DNA of 64,000 bases from an uncultured Dehalococcoidia bacterium (GCA_951812625.1 CATOSP010000003.1:124001-188000), one strand, 5' to 3'. Shown: positions 43,160 to 52,774, counted from the first letter of the stretch. Made by a program: numbers and translations. Notes: generated by a model from the letters alone, not told the origin.

Positions 43160-45091
43160 ATGACCTACCAGCCCATTGAGAACTACGGGATCATCGGCAA
43201 CATGCACACGGTGGCGCTTGTGGGCATCAACGGCTCTATCGACTGGTTCTGTATGCCGAGTTTCGACTCGCCCAGCGTGTTCGGAGCAATTCTTGATGAG
43301 GCCAAGGGCGGGCATTTCAAGATTGCCCCCACCGCCGACGGCGTCACCCACAAGCAGATCTACTGGCCCCAGACCAACGTGCTGGTAACCCGTTTCCTCT
43401 CGCCTGACGGCGTTGGCGAGGTCACGGACTTCATGCCCATGGAGACCGAAAAGCCGCTGGACAACCACGAACACAACGAGTTAGTGCGCCGGGTCAACGT
43501 GGTACGGGGAACGATGCGCTTCCGGATGGAGTGTTTCCCGGCCTTCAACTACGGCCGGGACTCACATCAAGTCGTGGTAATACCAGAGTCGGGGGCATAT
43601 TTCACCTCCCCAACAATCTGGCTGCAACTCTCTACCGAAGTAACCCTGCACCGTGAGTTCACGGGCCCGGAGGGCGCGCGCAGGGAAGGCATGGCGGCAG
43701 AGTTTACCCTGCTCGAGGGGCAGACCGTCGCATTCGCCATCGGCGAGGTCTGCGAGCAGTGCGGCGACTATCTTCCGCCCTACTCCCATGTGGTAAGCCA
43801 GCAGATTTTCGAGGACACGGTTAACTACTGGCGGCGTTGGCTTGCAACCTCCACCTACCGGGGCCGGTGGCGGGAGATCGTGGAACGTTCCGCGCTGGTG
43901 CTCAAGCTGCTCACCTACCAGCCTACCGGCGCTATCGTCGCCGCGCCGACGTGCAGCCTCCCCGAGGAGCTGGGCGGCGAGCGCAACTGGGATTACCGCT
44001 ACACCTGGATACGCGATGCTGCTTTCACCCTCTACGCCCTGTTGCGCATCGGCTTCACCGAGGAAGCGGCCCATTTCATGGACTTCATCGAGGCCCGCGC
44101 CAGCGAGATTAATCCCGCCGCTGGGGACGGATTCCATCTGCCACTCCCCGGCCGGCTCGGCCGGGGAGGCTCCGCTTCTCCGCCGCTCCAAATCATGTAC
44201 GGCATCGACGGCCGCCACGATCTGACCGAGGTGACGCTGGAACACCTGGACGGTTACCGCGGCTCCCGCCCGGTGCGTATCGGCAACGGGGCATATAACC
44301 AGCTACAGTTGGATATCTATGGCGAGTTGATGGATGCAGTGTACCTCTACAACAGGTACGGCCGTCCCATTTCCTACGACTTCTGGACACACCTGCGGGG
44401 GCTCATCGATTGGGTCTGCGATAACTGGAACCGGCCTGATGACGGGGTGTGGGAAGTTCGCAGCGGCCGAGCCCACTTTGTCTATTCCAAGCTGATGTGC
44501 TGGGTTGCCATAGACCGTGCGATCCGGGTGGCCGACGCCCGCGCTTTCCCCGCAGACCGGCAGAAGTGGTACACGACCAGGGACCGCATCTACGAGGACA
44601 TCATGAAACGGGGGTGGAGCGACAAGCGCCGAGCTTTCGTCCAGGCTTACGGCAGCGATAACCTGGATGCTGCCAACCTGATTATGCCCCTGGTGTTTTT
44701 CCTGGCTCCCTCCGACCCCAGGATGCTCCAGACCCTGGACGCCATCAACCGTTCCCCGGAAGAGGGGGGACTGGTGTCCAACAGCCTGGTCTACCGTTAC
44801 GATGTACAGGCGTCTCCTGATGGGCTCCGTGGAGAGGAAGGCACCTTCAACATCTGCACTTTCTGGCTGGTGGAGGCGCTGACCCGGGCCGGTTGGTCAG
44901 ACCGGTCACGGCTGGACCAGGCCCAGTTGGTGTTCGAGAAGATGCTGAGCTACGCCAACCATCTCGGCCTCTACGCCGAGGAAACGGGCCACAGCGGAGA
45001 GGGGCTCGGGAATTTTCCCCAAGCATTCACCCACCTGGCCCTGATCAGCTCGGCCTTCAACCTGGACCGCGCCCTGGACGGCATCCACTGA
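43160..45091 (+). CDS. Glycoside hydrolase family 15 protein (glucoamylase/trehalase-like)
   Basis: 643 residues. The N-terminal beta-sandwich starts [20 protein letters not shown] and [20 protein letters not shown], diagnostic of bacterial GH15. The (alpha/alpha)6 barrel (about 235-640) has [20 protein letters not shown], the catalytic acid region [10 protein letters not shown] (about 425-433) and the base region [20 protein letters not shown] (about 602-622). GH15 enzymes cut alpha-glucosidic bonds of starch, glycogen, isomaltose or trehalose with inversion. No signal peptide is present, so it is cytoplasmic and probably works on storage glycogen or trehalose. Confidence 0.93.
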   Translation: MTYQPIENYGIIGNMHTVALVGINGSIDWFCMPSFDSPSVFGAILDEAKGGHFKIAPTADGVTHKQIYWPQTNVLVTRFLSPDGVGEVTDFMPMETEKPLDNHEHNELVRRVNVVRGTMRFRMECFPAFNYGRDSHQVVVIPESGAYFTSPTIWLQLSTEVTLHREFTGPEGARREGMAAEFTLLEGQTVAFAIGEVCEQCGDYLPPYSHVVSQQIFEDTVNYWRRWLATSTYRGRWREIVERSALVLKLLTYQPTGAIVAAPTCSLPEELGGERNWDYRYTWIRDAAFTLYALLRIGFTEEAAHFMDFIEARASEINPAAGDGFHLPLPGRLGRGGSASPPLQIMYGIDGRHDLTEVTLEHLDGYRGSRPVRIGNGAYNQLQLDIYGELMDAVYLYNRYGRPISYDFWTHLRGLIDWVCDNWNRPDDGVWEVRSGRAHFVYSKLMCWVAIDRAIRVADARAFPADRQKWYTTRDRIYEDIMKRGWSDKRRAFVQAYGSDNLDAANLIMPLVFFLAPSDPRMLQTLDAINRSPEEGGLVSNSLVYRYDVQASPDGLRGEEGTFNICTFWLVEALTRAGWSDRSRLDQAQLVFEKMLSYANHLGLYAEETGHSGEGLGNFPQAFTHLALISSAFNLDRALDGIH

Positions 45092-45219
45092 GCGAGGCGA
45101 CGAAGACCGGGCAGACGCAACAACCAACGCTTGTGCATCCTGGACGGGTCCGTCGCCTGGTGGGCTGCACACGCTTTCGACATATAGGTCCAAGGATACT
45201 GGTGCGGGTGTCTCAATAC

Positions 45220-45228
45220 TGGTATAAT
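45220..45228 (+). promoter_or_regulatory. Extended -10 promoter of the His-rich protein gene
   Basis: TGGTATAAT holds a perfect TATAAT with the TGn extension, 82 bases before the ATG at 45310. It supports a separate transcript from the GH15 gene. Confidence 0.5.
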
Positions 45229-45309
45229 CGATACAAGGTCTGGAGACGCGTTCCATGGTATCAACCGGGGCTGCTCGGACCGAAATTCGAGACAGGGGAG
45301 GAAGAGTCA

Positions 45310-45546
45310 ATGGCATTGCAGCACCACGAAGCTCATGAGTGTGACGGCCACGAGCACCACGGGGACGAGCCCGGCCACGTGCATGATCCCCATGAGTGCG
45401 ACGGACATGAGCACCATGCAGAAGAGCACGCCCACACCATGCACGAGTGCGACACCCACGAGCACCACGGGGACGAGCCCGGCCATGTTCACGACCCCCA
45501 CGAGTGCGATACCCACGAGCACCACACACACGCGCACACCCATTAG
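45310..45546 (+). CDS. Small His-rich metal-binding protein
   Basis: 78 residues from the ATG at 45310 with GGGGAGGAAGAG upstream. Almost a third of residues are His. It is built from two tandem copies of a segment of about 33 residues (HECDGHEHHGDEPGHVHDPH repeated as HECDTHEHHGDEPGHVHDPH), with four HEC motifs giving Cys as a further soft ligand. No signal peptide. It likely buffers or hands over Zn, Ni, Co or Cu in the cytoplasm. The neighbour on the opposite strand is a CDF metal exporter with a similar His-rich region, and the two genes are separated by a strong bidirectional terminator. Confidence 0.85.
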   Translation: MALQHHEAHECDGHEHHGDEPGHVHDPHECDGHEHHAEEHAHTMHECDTHEHHGDEPGHVHDPHECDTHEHHTHAHTH

Positions 45547-45570
45547 GGTCAAGCATTCGAGTCTGATACA

Positions 45571-45610
45571 AGATCGGGGGGGCTCGGATATTTCCGAGCC
45601 CCCCCGATCT
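45571..45610. terminator. Strong bidirectional terminator
   Basis: A perfect 18-bp stem (AGATCGGGGGGGCTCGGA and its complement) with a TATT loop, followed by TAATT on the plus strand. It lies between the convergent His-rich protein and CDF exporter genes. Confidence 0.9.
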
Positions 45611-45735
45611 TAATTGCGCCCTCCGGTAGCCTACCCGCCTGGCTGAACTACCGCATCCCATCAAAAGCGCCTGACCCGATCGCAGCCCGTTTTCTCCTCT
45701 GGCGCTGCGATACTACGCGGCACCCCGCAGTCCGC

Positions 45736-47055
45736 CTACCGGGACAGGGCCAGCAGGTGGCCAACGTGATGGTCCTCTGTGCAACCCTCCAGGGTTTTCT
45801 CCAACTGTATCGTGACATGACCAATCTTATATTCGTTGTGCAGCAGTCCCTTCATCTTCAAGCCCAACTCGTCAATGTCCCCTTTGTAACCAGGGTCCAA
45901 CAGTATGTGGGCCGTGAAGGCTTCATTTCCCGAGGTTATTGTCCAGACGTGGACATCGTGAATCAGGGTCACGCCCTCCATTTCCTCGAGCTCGCTGCAC
46001 AGTCTGTACACGTCGACGTGCTCCGGGGCTCCTTCCAGGAGAACGTTCACTATGCTGAGTATGAGCCTGCGGGTGTTGTACACGATCAGCAGCGCGATGA
46101 CCACGCTGAGGATCGGGTCGGCGATGTACCACTCAAAGGCCATGATCAGTATGGCCGAGACAATGACGCCCACGGACCCCAGCAGGTCGGCTATCACGTG
46201 CTGGAATGCCCCTTCCACGTTCAGGCTTTCGCCCGAGGACCGGTGAAGCACCCAGGCGGCGGCCAGGTTGATCAGGAATCCGCCGATGCCGACAATCAAC
46301 ACCGGTAGACCGACTACATCGACCGACTCCCTGAAGACCCGGTGATAGGCTTCGAAGACGATCCAACCGGCGATGGCCCACAGCGCGAAGGTATTGGCCA
46401 ACGCGGCCAGTATCTCGGTCCGGTGATACCCGAAAGTGCGGTCGACGGACGCCTCTTTCTGGCCAATCCATATAGCCACGAGGGCCATGACGATGGCGGC
46501 CGCGTCGGTGAGCATGTGCCCGGCGTCCGCCAGTAGCGCCAGGCTGCCCGACAGGATCCCTCCGATTACCTCGGCCACCATGTAGGTCGAAATCAGTATC
46601 AGCGCGATGACCAGGCTGCGCTTGCTGGCCCCCCGCAAGTCATGGGAATGGTCGTGGTGTCCGTGTCCGCTATGATCGTGCCCGGCATGTTCGTCATGCG
46701 CGCCGTGGTCGTGTCCGGAGTGGTCGTCGTGATGGGCGTGGGCATCATGGTCGTGCCCGGCATGTTCGTCATGCGCGCCATGGTCGTGGTCGGAGTGGTC
46801 GGAGTGGTCGTCGTGGCCTGCGTGGTCGTGGTGTTCCGCCTCGGGGTGGTCATGCCCGGCGTGGTCATCATGGCCGTGGCCTTCATGATCATGACCAGCG
46901 TGGTCGTCGTGCTCTTCCTCGGCGTGAGCGTGGCCTGCGTGATCGTGGTGTTCCGTCTCGGGGTGGTCATGCCCGGCGTGGTCATCATGGCCGTGGCCTT
47001 CATGGTCATGCCCGGAGCCCGCGCGGTCCGGTTCCCGATGCTCATCCGAAGTCAT
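45736..47055 (-). CDS. Cation diffusion facilitator (CzcD/ZitB-like) with long His-rich N-terminus
   Basis: 439 residues. The first 135 residues are a low-complexity His/Asp/Gly region built of HDHEGHGHDDHAGHDHPE-like units. Then come six membrane segments: LVIALILISTYMVAEVIGGI, LADAGHMLTDAAAIVMALVA (the HxxxD metal site of TM2), and HVIADLLGSVGVIVSAILIM (the second HxxxD site of TM5). The C-terminal cytoplasmic domain has IHDVHVWTITSGNEAFTAHI. It exports Zn, Co or related ions in exchange for protons. A normal CDF of this type has a far shorter His stretch. A promoter and palindrome lie upstream. Confidence 0.94.
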   Translation of the reverse strand: MTSDEHREPDRAGSGHDHEGHGHDDHAGHDHPETEHHDHAGHAHAEEEHDDHAGHDHEGHGHDDHAGHDHPEAEHHDHAGHDDHSDHSDHDHGAHDEHAGHDHDAHAHHDDHSGHDHGAHDEHAGHDHSGHGHHDHSHDLRGASKRSLVIALILISTYMVAEVIGGILSGSLALLADAGHMLTDAAAIVMALVAIWIGQKEASVDRTFGYHRTEILAALANTFALWAIAGWIVFEAYHRVFRESVDVVGLPVLIVGIGGFLINLAAAWVLHRSSGESLNVEGAFQHVIADLLGSVGVIVSAILIMAFEWYIADPILSVVIALLIVYNTRRLILSIVNVLLEGAPEHVDVYRLCSELEEMEGVTLIHDVHVWTITSGNEAFTAHILLDPGYKGDIDELGLKMKGLLHNEYKIGHVTIQLEKTLEGCTEDHHVGHLLALSR

Positions 47056-47078
47056 GCTGCCACCCCCTATAAGAGACG

Positions 47079-47105
47079 ATTATAGCATGGCAGCCTGTGC
47101 ACCAA
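47079..47105 (-). promoter_or_regulatory. Promoter of the CDF exporter gene
   Basis: On the minus strand TTGGTG (47100-47105), a 15-base spacer and TATAAT (47079-47084). The spacer is shorter than ideal, which is sometimes seen where an activator untwists the DNA. Confidence 0.4.
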
Positions 47106-47130
47106 GTTTACTTGTGAGCACATGTTAACT
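47105..47130 (-). promoter_or_regulatory. Candidate metal-responsive operator
   Basis: AGTTTACTTGTG, AG, CACATGTTAACT: a 26-base imperfect palindrome with 10 of 12 pairs matching, touching the -35 of the exporter promoter. Position and symmetry fit a dimeric repressor, but the regulator is not in the window. Confidence 0.4.
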
Positions 47131-47310
47131 GGTACTTATGTACCTGGGGGACGCCCGGTACAGGCTATGGCGAGCGACAGGGGGCAGGTTCCGGTTCAAT
47201 GCTGCCACGTCATGGCACAGCAGGTGGATATTTTCTCCACGAGTAATAACGCGGGTGAGCAGGCTTGGCGTGCCTGTCACCCCAGAGACTAATGCAGCTT
47301 CTTCCGAGGG

Positions 47311-49719
47311 TCAGGGCGTGGCCTGAACCGTAGGGACTGGCCGCTCCATGCGGTAGCCGACGCGAGACTCAGTGAAGATGTAGACCGGGTTGGTAGCGTC
47401 GTCGCCCAGCTTGTTGCGGATGTTTTTGACCACGGTGCGCAGTCTCGCCGCGTCGCCGACGTTCCTCTTCCCCCAGACCCTTTGCAGCAACTGGGTGTGG
47501 CTCAGTACCATTCCGGCGTTGCGTGAAAGCTCTTCCAGCACATTGTACTCGGTGGCGGTCAACCGGACCTGACGACCAGCGACGGTCACCCTTCGTTCGG
47601 TATAGTTGACGGTCAAATCCCCCAGTACATACACTCCGGATAGAGTTCCCGGCTGCGGCCCCGTCCGTCGGCGCAGGGCCGCATTCACCCTCGCGGCCAG
47701 TTCCGTGGGAGAGAACGGCTTGACCACGTAATCCGCCGCCCCCATCTCGAAGGCCCTGGCAATAGCGTGGTCCTGGCCATAGTTGGTCAGTAAGATGACC
47801 GGCACATCAACTTCCCGCAGAATGTCCCGCATCACCTCAATTCCATCATCATCGGGGAGCGTCAGGTCCAGCAGGACCAGGTGAGGATTGTCCGATTCAA
47901 TTAGGTGGGGGACTTCCTGCGGGCTGCTTGCCACCACCAGGGTGCAGCCCGCCCTGGTGAGGGAGTCCCGGACATACCTCAGCATTTGCGGGTCATCTCC
48001 GACCACGAGTACGTGAGCCGGTTCCTGTTGGGCGTCCTGTGGTGCAAGAGCGAGTCCGGGGCTGCCCGTTGGCGCCGGGGCAACCCGCTCATCCGCAACC
48101 GGAAGGGTGAAGGTGAACCGGGTCCCCATCTCAGGCCCTGCGCTTTCGGCCCAGATGCGGCCCCCATGAGCTTCGACGATCCCCCTGCAGACGGCAAGAC
48201 TCAGGCCAGACTCTCCGACGTCCCGCCCCCAGTCTTCACCGTTTATGCTCTGTGGCCTCTGGAACAGGTGGGGGAGGGCCGTGGCGGTGATCCCCTGGCC
48301 CTCGTCAGTTACCGAGACTGCAACGTGGAACTCTTCCCGTACGGCGCTCACCCGGATGGTGGTCGACTTGTGGGAGTATCTGGCCGCGTTGTAGAGCAGG
48401 TTGCCCAGAACACGGACGATCCGGCGGCGGTCAGCCATAACCCGTGGCAGGTTGGCTGGCCAATCGAAACTGATGTTGTTCCTGCCCCACCGGCTCAGGA
48501 AAGCGCTCCTGGCCTCCTCCATCAGTCCGGCCGGGTTCACAGCTTCGGGATCAACGGACAGGGTGCCGGTCTCGATGCGCGCCACATCGAGAAGATCGTT
48601 GATCTGGTCACGCATGTGGTCGGCCTGATCGTTGATGATGCGGTGGAACTGAAGCATCTCGGTTGGGTCCAGGACCGATGCGGACTCCAGCAAAGTGGTG
48701 GCGGATCCCTTTATCGAGATTAAAGGAGTCCGAAGCTCGTCCATCACCAGGGATAGAAACTCGGTCCGCATCCGCTCCAGGTTGTGCATGGGAGTAAGGT
48801 CCTGCAGGGTCACCACCACGGACTCAAGCTGGCCCTCTTCGGAAGGGGTGGGTGTAGCGTTGACGAGAGTTGCAACCGGATTCCCGTCGGGGGCCTGGAT
48901 GACAACCTCCTCCGCGCGCACTGTCTCGCCGGTCTTGAGTGTTTGGAGCAGGGGGAGATCCTTCAGGGAGACTTCACGACTATCGGCTTGCCGGAAAGTC
49001 AGTCCCGCCAGCAGTTCTTCCACCGGGCGGCCTGCTTCCCGTGGGCCACCCACGATTCTTATCGCCTCACGGTTGACGGACACCACGCTACCGGTCTTCG
49101 CATCAAAGACCATCACCCCCACCGGCGAGGTGTCTACCAGGGCTTCCAGGTCGACACGGGCCCGATGCTCCTCCCGGTGCCGGTGGGCGTCGGCGATGAC
49201 GAGGGCTGCCTGGGAGGCGAACATGACCAGGGTGTCCAGATCTTCCGGGGTAAACTCCCCGTCGCCCTCCTTCCCGCCAGCATAGATGCTGCCGGTCCTC
49301 TGGCCTCGGTGGCGGACCGGGGAGGCCAGAAAGGACGAGACGGAGCCGACCGGTGCGGGAGCGCGGAGATCGGGCAACCCCAGCGTCCTGATGTGGCCGT
49401 GAAAGTCGTCAAGCCGCAGGGGGGCTGAAAGGCCGTTCAGGAACTCGAAGAACCTCGTCCCGTCCGACAATTTCCGGAATTGCCGGTATTCTTCAGCCGT
49501 CATGCCGTAAGAGAGAATGTCCTCTATGCCCCCCGAGTCGTCGAGGATGACAACCATTCCGTACCGGGCATCAGTCAGCGAGCAGACGCTGTCCAGGATA
49601 CCCTGCAATACTGCGTCGAATTCCAGGTTCTCGCTTATCTGAAGGCTGGCCTCGCTCAATCGGGACAAGCGGTCCCGGAGCGTTGCTGCCTCCCCTTTGG
49701 GGTCGCCAACCGGATTCAT
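47311..49719 (-). CDS. GAF-PAS-histidine kinase-receiver-winged helix fusion; kinase His replaced by Asp
   Basis: 802 residues. Order: GAF domain (about 15-180; TDARYGMVVILDDSGGIEDI), PAS domain (about 190-310; LVDTSPVGVMVFDAKTGSVV), HisKA dimerisation helix (about 318-385), HATPase_c (about 420-530; NLLYNAARYS is a degenerate N-box, DEGQGI and GLSLAVCRGIVEAHGG follow), receiver domain (about 570-680, phospho-acceptor Asp618 in LLDLTLPDDDG, Lys in VVKPF), and an OmpR-type winged helix (about 695-795; LTATEYNVLEELSRNAGMVL). The HisKA box reads MDELRTPL, Asp327 instead of His (codon GAC, one base from CAC). A sensor joined to a DNA-binding output is expected. GGAGGAGAC precedes the ATG. Confidence 0.92.
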   Translation of the reverse strand: MNPVGDPKGEAATLRDRLSRLSEASLQISENLEFDAVLQGILDSVCSLTDARYGMVVILDDSGGIEDILSYGMTAEEYRQFRKLSDGTRFFEFLNGLSAPLRLDDFHGHIRTLGLPDLRAPAPVGSVSSFLASPVRHRGQRTGSIYAGGKEGDGEFTPEDLDTLVMFASQAALVIADAHRHREEHRARVDLEALVDTSPVGVMVFDAKTGSVVSVNREAIRIVGGPREAGRPVEELLAGLTFRQADSREVSLKDLPLLQTLKTGETVRAEEVVIQAPDGNPVATLVNATPTPSEEGQLESVVVTLQDLTPMHNLERMRTEFLSLVMDELRTPLISIKGSATTLLESASVLDPTEMLQFHRIINDQADHMRDQINDLLDVARIETGTLSVDPEAVNPAGLMEEARSAFLSRWGRNNISFDWPANLPRVMADRRRIVRVLGNLLYNAARYSHKSTTIRVSAVREEFHVAVSVTDEGQGITATALPHLFQRPQSINGEDWGRDVGESGLSLAVCRGIVEAHGGRIWAESAGPEMGTRFTFTLPVADERVAPAPTGSPGLALAPQDAQQEPAHVLVVGDDPQMLRYVRDSLTRAGCTLVVASSPQEVPHLIESDNPHLVLLDLTLPDDDGIEVMRDILREVDVPVILLTNYGQDHAIARAFEMGAADYVVKPFSPTELAARVNAALRRRTGPQPGTLSGVYVLGDLTVNYTERRVTVAGRQVRLTATEYNVLEELSRNAGMVLSHTQLLQRVWGKRNVGDAARLRTVVKNIRNKLGDDATNPVYIFTESRVGYRMERPVPTVQATP

Positions 49720-49740
49720 GTCTCCTCCACGGTGAGGCTA

Positions 49741-49770
49741 TCGGAATCAGTTCCGACAGATTTCATTATA
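49741..49770 (-). promoter_or_regulatory. Promoter and small palindrome upstream of the sensor-regulator gene
   Basis: TATAAT on the minus strand (49765-49770). At the expected transcript start is the inverted repeat TCGGAA TCAG TTCCGA (49741-49756), a possible autoregulatory site. The rest of the 507-base gap to 50226 shows no gene or repeat. Confidence 0.4.
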
Positions 49771-50226
49771 CATGCAAGGTTGATTGTAATATAAACTGGA
49801 AGAAATGCCCTCGCGCAATTGTCTACATCTATGGGAGGATCCGGATAGTCCGACTAGAAGTAGACTGAAGGACGGCGGCTAAGGCCGCATAGAAGGCACC
49901 GCATCCCCACCCGGTAAACCCTGGACTGAGTCATCACACTGCCGCACCACAACCTCTGTTTGTTGGGTCTGTTCTAATTCTACGTTTTCCGGCACCTTCG
50001 CGGATTCATGGTTACTGAAGCGGGTAGCTCAGAGTACTAATTCCCGCGCTCAACAAGGCGCCAAGCGTCGATTTTATCGTATGCATAGCTGAACTGTCCA
50101 GGGACTACCGCAGATTCATAGCACAGCCAAGATGGGCCGCGTACGGATAAGGAGGACGGCTATGGCCGGATCTGCCCGGCCCTGAGACGTCCTCCATCCG
50201 TTTGCACAGGCACTTGCCTCGGCGGC

Positions 50227-51264
50227 TCAGAGGGGCAGGTACACTGCCTGTCCTGTCATGGCGCTTCGGTACACCGCCTCGGTCCACTCCATGTAGTGGA
50301 CGCCGGTCTCGAAGGCCACCATGTCGACCTGTTCCCTGCCCCTTATGGCGTTGGTGAACTGTTCCTCCACCCTGTACTTGGCCTGGGTCTCCGGTGGATT
50401 GGGGACTTCGGCAAGTTCCGGGTCCCCACGCTTCCCGGCCCAGACCCTGCGCTGGGGGTCAACATGGATTGTTCCCTCGGTACCGAACATCCAGATGTGG
50501 TTGCCGCCGTTCAGTCCCGAGGTGGCGCTCATCTGCATGTGCACCTGTGCCCCGTTGGCCAGTTCATACAGAATGTCGACATGGTCTGGAATGGTGACAG
50601 AGGTAAGGTGCCCCTTCTCATCCGCTCTGTAGGGAACGTGCACCTTCGACATGGCTATCACACGGTTGCCCCGGCCCAGCCAGCGCATCATCGACTCGTA
50701 GGATGCCCCGATGTTCAAGGTATTGTGGCCACTCAACGCCCGGTCCTGCCGCCAGTGCAGGGGGCTGTCCCGGTCGGCAAAGTTGTTCTGCAGTGAGGTG
50801 AAGTCCACCGACAGCAACTCACCCAGGTATCCATCGTCGATCAAACTCTTCAGCACGTTGTCGATGGTGTAGCTGGTGGATGTCGGTGTCAGCTGGCAGA
50901 CCAGCTCGGGATGGGCCCTGGATGCGTTGAGCATATCGCGGGCTTCCGCCGCGTCGTTGGCCATTCGGGCCTCAGTAAGCACGTGCTTGCCCGCTTCCAG
51001 CGCTGCCAGGGTCATGGTGCGGTGCATGTAAGGCCAGGTGCCGATACACACGGCGTTTATGCCGTCGTCTTCCAGCAACTCCCGCCAATTGCCGTATACC
51101 GTCGGGATGTTGAATTGGTCCGCTATGGCCCTCCCCGACTCGACGGTCCGGTTGGCCACCGCCACGATCTCGCAGTCCTCCACACCCTGAAATCCGGGAA
51201 TATGGCGGGCCCTCACGTTTCCGCCCGCCCCGATGAGTCCCACGCGGATTTGTTCGTCAGCCAT
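50227..51264 (-). CDS. Gfo/Idh/MocA family oxidoreductase
   Basis: 345 residues. The NAD(P)-binding N-terminus has IRVGLIGAGGNVRARHIPGF, with the GxGxxx(A/G) loop, then VCIGTWPYMHRTMTLAALEA (about 72-91) and GKHVLTEARMANDAAEARDM, where the usual catalytic EKP Lys is TEARM, i.e. Lys replaced by Arg or moved. The C-terminal alpha/beta domain (about 130-340) includes the large antiparallel sheet with DHVDILYELANGAQVHMQMS and NHIWMFGTEGTIHVDPQ. Members oxidise sugars, inositols or related polyols. GGAGGCAACTG lies before the ATG. Substrate unknown. Confidence 0.88.
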   Translation of the reverse strand: MADEQIRVGLIGAGGNVRARHIPGFQGVEDCEIVAVANRTVESGRAIADQFNIPTVYGNWRELLEDDGINAVCIGTWPYMHRTMTLAALEAGKHVLTEARMANDAAEARDMLNASRAHPELVCQLTPTSTSYTIDNVLKSLIDDGYLGELLSVDFTSLQNNFADRDSPLHWRQDRALSGHNTLNIGASYESMMRWLGRGNRVIAMSKVHVPYRADEKGHLTSVTIPDHVDILYELANGAQVHMQMSATSGLNGGNHIWMFGTEGTIHVDPQRRVWAGKRGDPELAEVPNPPETQAKYRVEEQFTNAIRGREQVDMVAFETGVHYMEWTEAVYRSAMTGQAVYLPL

Positions 51265-51488
51265 CAGTTGCCTCCTTAGCCGATGCTCTGAAGTCCCAAC
51301 TTACCCCACCGCCAAACATGCTCAGAATATCACCCATCCCAACCCCCGAGGGATTGGCGGTTCCCGCAAGAAGTGACTGGCATCCTCGATGGGACTCAAA
51401 ATCGCACAGGAAAACAGGTATACTTCCGTTTAAGGCGAGTGTCGATGTGACAGGAGCAGGAAAAGCATATTGAGGAGGGGTTATTGTT

Positions 51489-52460
51489 ATGGGAAAGGAC
51501 TATAGCATCTGCGTAGGAGCAACGGGTTTCGGAGGTGGTGTCTGGCACAGCCCGGACGGGGGAGAAAGCTGGAACCGGATCAGGGACCCATTCCCCCTTG
51601 GCTGCCAGGTCAGGGCGCTGGCCGTCTACCCCGATAACCCGGACCGCATCCTGGCCGGGTCAGACTACGGCATATGCCGGAGCGAGGATAAGGGGGCTAC
51701 ATGGGAAAAGCTGTGGTCGCCCATGGAAGGAGTCCCCATCTGGTCGATAGCCATCGACCCCCAGGATACCGAGACGATATTTGTCGGCATCAAGCCTGCG
51801 GCCCTTTTCCGCTCCAGGGACGGTGGCCATAGCTGGAGCAAGCTGTCTGTGCAGATGGCGCAGGAATGCCATATCGGCCCCCCGATGGTGACCGGCCTGA
51901 TGGTCGACCCGAGTGACCACCGTACCGTTTGGGCCGGGGTCGAGGTCGATGGCGTGTACCGCAGCCTGGACGGTGGAGACACCTGGACGCAAATCGACGG
52001 CGGCGTGAATCCCGACATCCACGGGATGACCATCAGCCCGGGGCAGCCCAACCGGGTCCTGGTCAGTACGCCCCGCGAAATCTACTCCACCACCGACATG
52101 GGCGAGAGCTGGCAGTCGGTGGTGAAGACCGACCAGTTTGTCCTGCCATACAGCCGGGGCGTTGCGGTCAAGCCCGGAGACCCCAACGTAATCTTCTCTG
52201 CCGTCGGCGACACGGCCATCGGCGGCGCTGGGGCCATCCACCGTTCCACTGACGGCGGCCAGACCTGGGAGAGGCGGCCCCTGCCGGTGGAGCCGAATTC
52301 CAACATCTGGGACTTCGCCACCCACCCGGCGGACCCCGATTTTGTCCTGGCCTCCAGCCTCATGGGCGAGCTTTATTCCAGTAGTGATGCCGGAGACTCC
52401 TGGCAGAAGGTGGACCGCGAGTTCACCGAAGTTGGCGCAATGGCCTGGGTCCCCAACTAG
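51489..52460 (+). CDS. Asp-box (BNR) beta-propeller protein
   Basis: 323 residues, no signal peptide. It has repeated Asp-box motifs S-x-D-x-G-x-(S/T)-W: HSPDGGESW (about 19), RSEDKGATW (about 64), RSRDGGHSW (about 112), RSLDGGDTW (about 159), STTDMGESW (about 201), RSTDGGQTW (about 254) and SSSDAGDSW (about 300). They are spaced 40-55 residues apart, so a seven-bladed propeller is likely. Such proteins bind or act on carbohydrates, or are scaffolds, as in the sortilin/photosystem assembly factor group. No catalytic sialidase residues could be identified. Function unknown. Confidence 0.85.
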   Translation: MGKDYSICVGATGFGGGVWHSPDGGESWNRIRDPFPLGCQVRALAVYPDNPDRILAGSDYGICRSEDKGATWEKLWSPMEGVPIWSIAIDPQDTETIFVGIKPAALFRSRDGGHSWSKLSVQMAQECHIGPPMVTGLMVDPSDHRTVWAGVEVDGVYRSLDGGDTWTQIDGGVNPDIHGMTISPGQPNRVLVSTPREIYSTTDMGESWQSVVKTDQFVLPYSRGVAVKPGDPNVIFSAVGDTAIGGAGAIHRSTDGGQTWERRPLPVEPNSNIWDFATHPADPDFVLASSLMGELYSSSDAGDSWQKVDREFTEVGAMAWVPN

Positions 52461-52494
52461 ACCTTAGCCGGGGCGTTTACCCCAGGAGCAACAG

Positions 52495-52520
52495 GCGGCG
52501 CTTGCGCGAGCAGGCGCCGC
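52495..52520 (+). terminator. Hairpin after the Asp-box protein gene
   Basis: GCGGCGC / GCGCCGC, a 7-bp stem with a 12-base loop, 34 bases after the stop. Only TTCC follows, so it is a weak terminator candidate. Confidence 0.4.
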
Positions 52521-52584
52521 TTCCAGTTCGTCATAGCCCAATCGCCAAACCCCGCTTCACTTTGCTCGCTGCCCCAGCCTGAGA

Positions 52585-52646
52585 CAGGCCACCCAGAACG
52601 GAACACCGTTACTCTGGGCAGGCGGCGTTCCGTTCTGGGTGGCCTG
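52585..52646. repeat. Perfect 20-bp inverted repeat
   Basis: CAGGCCACCCAGAACGGAAC at 52585-52604 and its exact complement at 52627-52646, with a 22-base centre. It lies in the 588-base gap between the Asp-box and oligopeptidase genes. It could be a long hairpin, a terminator or the remnant of a small mobile element. Confidence 0.85.
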
Positions 52647-52774
52647 GTTTACTGACGCGCGCCCCCTTCCGGGCCCAGGCATACTGCTCTATCATATCCT
52701 TGATGACAGGGCCGAAGTTACGGCAACTCAGGGGAAATGTGTCCCTCACCCGCGCCCGGTCCAGTCCCAAAATG

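Noticed and set aside
46642-47085. A Val/Met-rich hydrophobic plus-strand frame opposite the CDF gene start
   Set aside because: It is the complement of His/Asp codons (CAC, GAC, CAT) of the His-rich tail; the apparent membrane protein is an artefact.
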